A stretch of 8,404 bases of DNA from Clostridia bacterium (GTDB taxonomy: Bacteria > Bacillota > Clostridia > Christensenellales > UBA1242). Location: the NCBI GenBank assembly GCA_028694075.1, contig JAQUUD010000048.1:1-8404 (forward strand), read 5' to 3'. How positions within the stretch are numbered: the first letter of the stretch is position 1; every line of letters begins with the position of its first letter. The position numbers and the translations under genes were made by a program. The notes under the pieces were generated by a model, which saw only the letters and a program-made list of their open reading frames with translations, was not told where the DNA came from and did not search any database. Positions 5,817 through 8,404 of the stretch are shown piece after piece.

Positions 5817-6218
5817 TTATTTAAGCATTTCATCTTGTTTTGATTTCGAGGTTTTTGGCGGTTTCGCGGTTTCGGACTTTGCTTCCTGCCACTCTTCAAA
5901 TGTTTTTTCTTTCAGCAATATTTCTTCTGAACCGTCTAATATTTTTTGAATTTCTACTTCAAATTCCGTTTTTTAAGCAAATTAGGTAAATGTTTCAAAT
6001 GATAAAATGTCATATAACTGCAAAACAATAAAGCGGCTCCGCAACCAACCTGAACTGCTGGCTCGGGGCTTTTTGTTATCATTGAATAGCAAGCAACGAT
6101 TCCCAATGCAGACACTCCAGCAAGGAATGATTTTTGGATACCCTCTATTACACGAACGCTTTTCCCAACTCTTAATTCATTTATATAATATTTTTTCACA
6201 TTCTGAAATTTTTTGCAT
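5817..6218 (-). pseudogene. Paralogue 1 of the two-helix family, split by a frameshift at an A6 tract
   Basis: A GTG at 6199 opens an 81-residue frame with two predicted membrane helices (about 23-41 and 48-66), which stops at 5954. At the A6 run 5969-5974, just before that stop, a -1 shift (or one added A) opens a second frame reading TEFEVEIQKILDGSEE and ending at 5817. The rejoined protein has about 127 residues, like its neighbours (129 and 137), and the rescued part aligns with their YDxILxN helix. The second frame has no start codon nearby. The GTG start also lacks a ribosome binding site. An ATG at 6218 in another frame gives MQKISECEK, and losing one A from the A6 run 6191-6196 would join it to KYYINELR. 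So this is a gene with one or two homopolymer lesions: decayed, rescued by slippage, or mis-assembled. Confidence 0.7.
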
Positions 6219-6241
6219 TTTTTTAATCTTTTCCCTTTTTA

Positions 6242-6269
6242 ATTATATATTAATTATTTTTTATGTCAA
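6242..6269 (-). promoter_or_regulatory. Perfect-hexamer promoter of paralogue 1
   Basis: On the minus strand TTGACA (6264-6269) and TATAAT (6242-6247) are both perfect, with a 16-bp spacer. Transcription would start near 6235, which places GGGA at the very 5' end of the message and 17 nt before the ATG at 6218. The promoter is intact although the gene behind it is frameshifted. Confidence 0.72.
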
Positions 6270-6320
6270 GTCTTAATTATTTAATTATGCTAATTTTAAA
6301 ACCTTTTGCTTTATATAAAT

Positions 6321-6352
6321 AAAAAAATGAAATAAAACATTTATTTCATTTT
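6321..6352 (-). terminator. Intrinsic terminator of rnr overlapping its stop codon
   Basis: On the minus strand AAAATGAAATAAA (6352-6340) pairs perfectly with TTTATTTCATTTT (6336-6324) around a 3-nt TGT loop, and the T-run continues to 6321. The stem is long (13 bp) but A+T-rich. Its left arm contains the last coding bases and the TGA stop of rnr. Confidence 0.65.
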
Positions 6353-8404
6353 CTTTTGTTTTTGTTGTAATTTTTATTATAATTTTTTTCTGTTTTTCCG
6401 TCGGATCTTCTACTGGAATTTTTGCCGGATTTTTTGCCGGTTTTATTAAGCGAGGTAATAATACTGCTTAAACTGCTTTCGCCTTTTTTAATTCGCGATC
6501 TTTTATCTGATTGAGTTCTATCAATATCATAGTTTTTTTCATATTTTGGTTTCGGCACATAAGTCGTGTCCGCTTCACAAAAATCAATCTGACGCCTTGA
6601 CAAATCAACTGCAACAACTTTTATTTTCACTTTATCGCCAAAACTATAAGCATTTTTGCGACCTTTTAATTTCATTGTTTTTTCATCATAAGAATATTCA
6701 TCATCAGGCAAATTTTCAATTCTGACAAGTCCCTCAATCGTGTTGTCCAGTTCGACGAATATTCCAAAATTTGTAACACCGCAAACTGCGCCGGCGAATT
6801 CTTCGCCAATATGATTTTGCATATATTCAGCCATTTTAAGTGAGTCCACCATTCTTTCCGCTTTTTCGGCTCTTTTTTCTGTTACACTTGCCTGCACAGA
6901 TGCTTGTTCCACAAATTCTTTCAATTCGTCAATTTTCTCTGCCTGAGATTCATTTAACTCTCCGTGTAAATAATCTTTAATAATCCTATGAATTGTCAAA
7001 TCGGAATACCTTCGAATTGGCGATGTAAAGTGAGTGTAATATGTGCTTGCAAGTCCAAAATGCCCAAGACATAATTCACAATATCTCGCCTTTGACAAAC
7101 TTATAAGCAGTACCTTATTTAAAATCTCGCTAAATGATTTATTTTCAGCCGATTTTAATATTTTTTGATAATCTTTTGGGGTTATGTGTTTTGGAAAGTT
7201 TATTTTTAATCCCAAACTTCCAACAAAAGAAGAAAGCACTTCAACTTTTTCAGCGGGTGGAGTTTCGTGAACACGATAAACAAACGGCACCTTTTTTTCG
7301 CAAAAATCACGGGCAACAACTTCATTGCAGACAACCATAAAACTTTCAATTATTCTATGAGCAATGTGAACATTCTTTTTTAAAATATTTACCAGTTGAC
7401 CTTTTTCATTCAAATCAAAATAGGTTTCAGGCAAATTAAGTTCAAGATATCCGTCTTCGTCTTTTTTGTTTTCCAAAATCAAACAAAGTTCTTCCATTAA
7501 TTTAAATTTATCAACGAGATTTAAATATTTTTCGCCAACTGTTTTATCGCCTTCTAGCGTAGCAAAAACCTTATCATACGTCAATCGACCGCAAGATTTT
7601 ATTATGCTTTCAAATATTTTATGGCTTTCAACCTCAGCGTTTTTGTTAATTATCATTTCGCAAGAAAGGGTAAGCCTTTTTACATTTTCGTTTAAAGAAC
7701 AAATGCCGTTTGAAAGGCTTGTTGGAAGCATCGGTATTACATAACCGGGAAAATAAGCACTTGTTCCACGAGAAAACGCTTCTTTGTCAATCTCGCTGTT
7801 TCGTTTTACATAATGCCCGACATCAGATATATGCACTCCCAATTTATATTTGCCATCTGGAGTTTTTTCAATTGAAATTGCATCATCTAAGTCTTTCGAA
7901 TCATCGCCATCAATTGTAAAAATAATTTCTTTTGTTAAATCAACTCTGTTTTTTTGTTCTTCCGCACTAATTTCCTGCTTAATGTTATCGCTTGCTTTTA
8001 TTACATTTTCAGGAAATATTTCAGGAAGTTTATTTTCTTTCAATATTGCTTTTTCAAGCACGCCACGGTCTGAAGCCGGTCCAAGAACTTCAATTATTTC
8101 GCCACGAAGATTTGCTTCGCTTTCCGGTTGCATGGTGACCTTTACAACAACCTTATCCCCAACATTCGCCTTGTTCAAATCTTTGGGATTTATTAGCACA
8201 ACTTTATGCACGCGTGAATTATCACATATAACATAATTGCCGATAAGCCCATAAGTTAAATTTCCGATTATTGTTTTATTAACCTTTTCCCGAATTTCAA
8301 CCACTTCGGCAACATTTGAATTTTCACCCATATTTGTTGCACGAATTACAACCTTATCGCCGTTCAATGCTCCCGCCATCTTTGTTGGTGGAATAAAAAA
8401 ATCA
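6346..8404 (-). CDS. rnr: Ribonuclease R, N-terminal part missing
   Basis: RNase R is a processive 3'-5' exoribonuclease that degrades structured RNA and takes part in rRNA and mRNA quality control, partly with tmRNA-SmpB. The frame is open to the window edge; residues DFFIPPTK before the Met at 8379 belong to the family's cold-shock region, so that Met is internal. Counting from it: the second cold-shock domain occupies about 1-100; the RNB catalytic domain about 145-470, with FTIDGDDSKDLDDAI (154-168) carrying the metal-binding aspartates, YRVHETP (368-374) and HFTSPIRRYSDLTIHR (450-465); an S1 RNA-binding domain about 525-605 (GVTNFGIFVEL); then a basic Ser/Lys/Asn-rich tail ending in NYNKNYNKNKRK. 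The S1 domain and tail favour RNase R over RNase II. The usual neighbours secG and smpB are not downstream. Roughly the first 80-100 residues are missing. Confidence 0.97.
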   Translation of the reverse strand, partial: DFFIPPTKMAGALNGDKVVIRATNMGENSNVAEVVEIREKVNKTIIGNLTYGLIGNYVICDNSRVHKVVLINPKDLNKANVGDKVVVKVTMQPESEANLRGEIIEVLGPASDRGVLEKAILKENKLPEIFPENVIKASDNIKQEISAEEQKNRVDLTKEIIFTIDGDDSKDLDDAISIEKTPDGKYKLGVHISDVGHYVKRNSEIDKEAFSRGTSAYFPGYVIPMLPTSLSNGICSLNENVKRLTLSCEMIINKNAEVESHKIFESIIKSCGRLTYDKVFATLEGDKTVGEKYLNLVDKFKLMEELCLILENKKDEDGYLELNLPETYFDLNEKGQLVNILKKNVHIAHRIIESFMVVCNEVVARDFCEKKVPFVYRVHETPPAEKVEVLSSFVGSLGLKINFPKHITPKDYQKILKSAENKSFSEILNKVLLISLSKARYCELCLGHFGLASTYYTHFTSPIRRYSDLTIHRIIKDYLHGELNESQAEKIDELKEFVEQASVQASVTEKRAEKAERMVDSLKMAEYMQNHIGEEFAGAVCGVTNFGIFVELDNTIEGLVRIENLPDDEYSYDEKTMKLKGRKNAYSFGDKVKIKVVAVDLSRRQIDFCEADTTYVPKPKYEKNYDIDRTQSDKRSRIKKGESSLSSIITSLNKTGKKSGKNSSRRSDGKTEKNYNKNYNKNKRK

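Noticed and set aside
5705..5899. 64-codon minus-strand frame between paralogues 1 and 2
   Set aside because: It overlaps in another frame the displaced C-terminal part of paralogue 1 and runs into the start of paralogue 2; very Lys/Asn-rich and without homology to the neighbours.
6007..6276. 89-codon plus-strand frame over paralogue 1
   Set aside because: It is antisense to the membrane-helix region, and the paralogue alignment supports the minus strand.
7850..8236. 128-codon frame antisense to rnr
   Set aside because: It lies wholly within the conserved RNase R coding region, and its Ser/Phe-rich translation is a shadow.
8377..8379. Met at 8379 as the start of RNase R
   Set aside because: The frame stays open to the window edge, and the residues before it (DFFIPPTK) match the family.

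Overview
The window is a low-G+C chromosomal segment of a bacterium, most likely an uncultured Bacillota lineage of the Clostridia or Bacilli type. The evidence is A+T-rich codons and spacers, Gram-positive-style AGGAG/GGAG ribosome binding sites, consensus TTGACA/TATAAT promoters, and a familiar set of housekeeping genes. TGG encodes Trp, and the rnr gene ends in TGA directly inside a terminator, so nothing suggests the Mycoplasma genetic code. Nothing in the window is clearly phage, plasmid or IS-encoded.

Layout. At 1-336 (minus) is the N-terminal part of undecaprenyl-diphosphatase (uppP), cut by the window edge. At 449-1027 (plus) is a membrane protein with an NfeD-like C-terminal domain, divergent from uppP and with its own promoter. 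At 1206-2663 (plus) is glycerol kinase (glpK), preceded by two dyads. A 519-bp A+T-rich spacer follows, holding direct repeats and a pair of adjacent stem-loops (2907-2996). At 3183-4061 (plus) is an alpha/beta hydrolase of the monoacylglycerol lipase/lysophospholipase type. It might feed glycerol to GlpK, but the genes are not obviously co-transcribed. The convergent spacer 4062-4493 holds a compact 88-bp element of about 50% G+C that can fold into a cloverleaf (4178-4265), the most striking non-coding structure here.

At 4494-6218 (minus) is an accessory cluster: three homologous small proteins with two predicted membrane helices and a conserved helix after them (about 130 residues each), plus a 90-aa soluble protein. 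The first member is broken by a frameshift at an A6 tract; its displaced C-terminal half can still be read and aligns with the two intact copies. At least two members have separate consensus promoters. The last copy and the 90-aa gene share a TAATG stop/start overlap. I do not recognise this family.

At 6346-8404 (minus) is RNase R (rnr), lacking its N-terminal cold-shock region because the window ends, with an intrinsic terminator that overlaps its stop codon.

The best candidates for something undescribed are the tandem small-membrane-protein family with its slippery-tract lesion and the cloverleaf element beside it. Both need genome-wide comparison.
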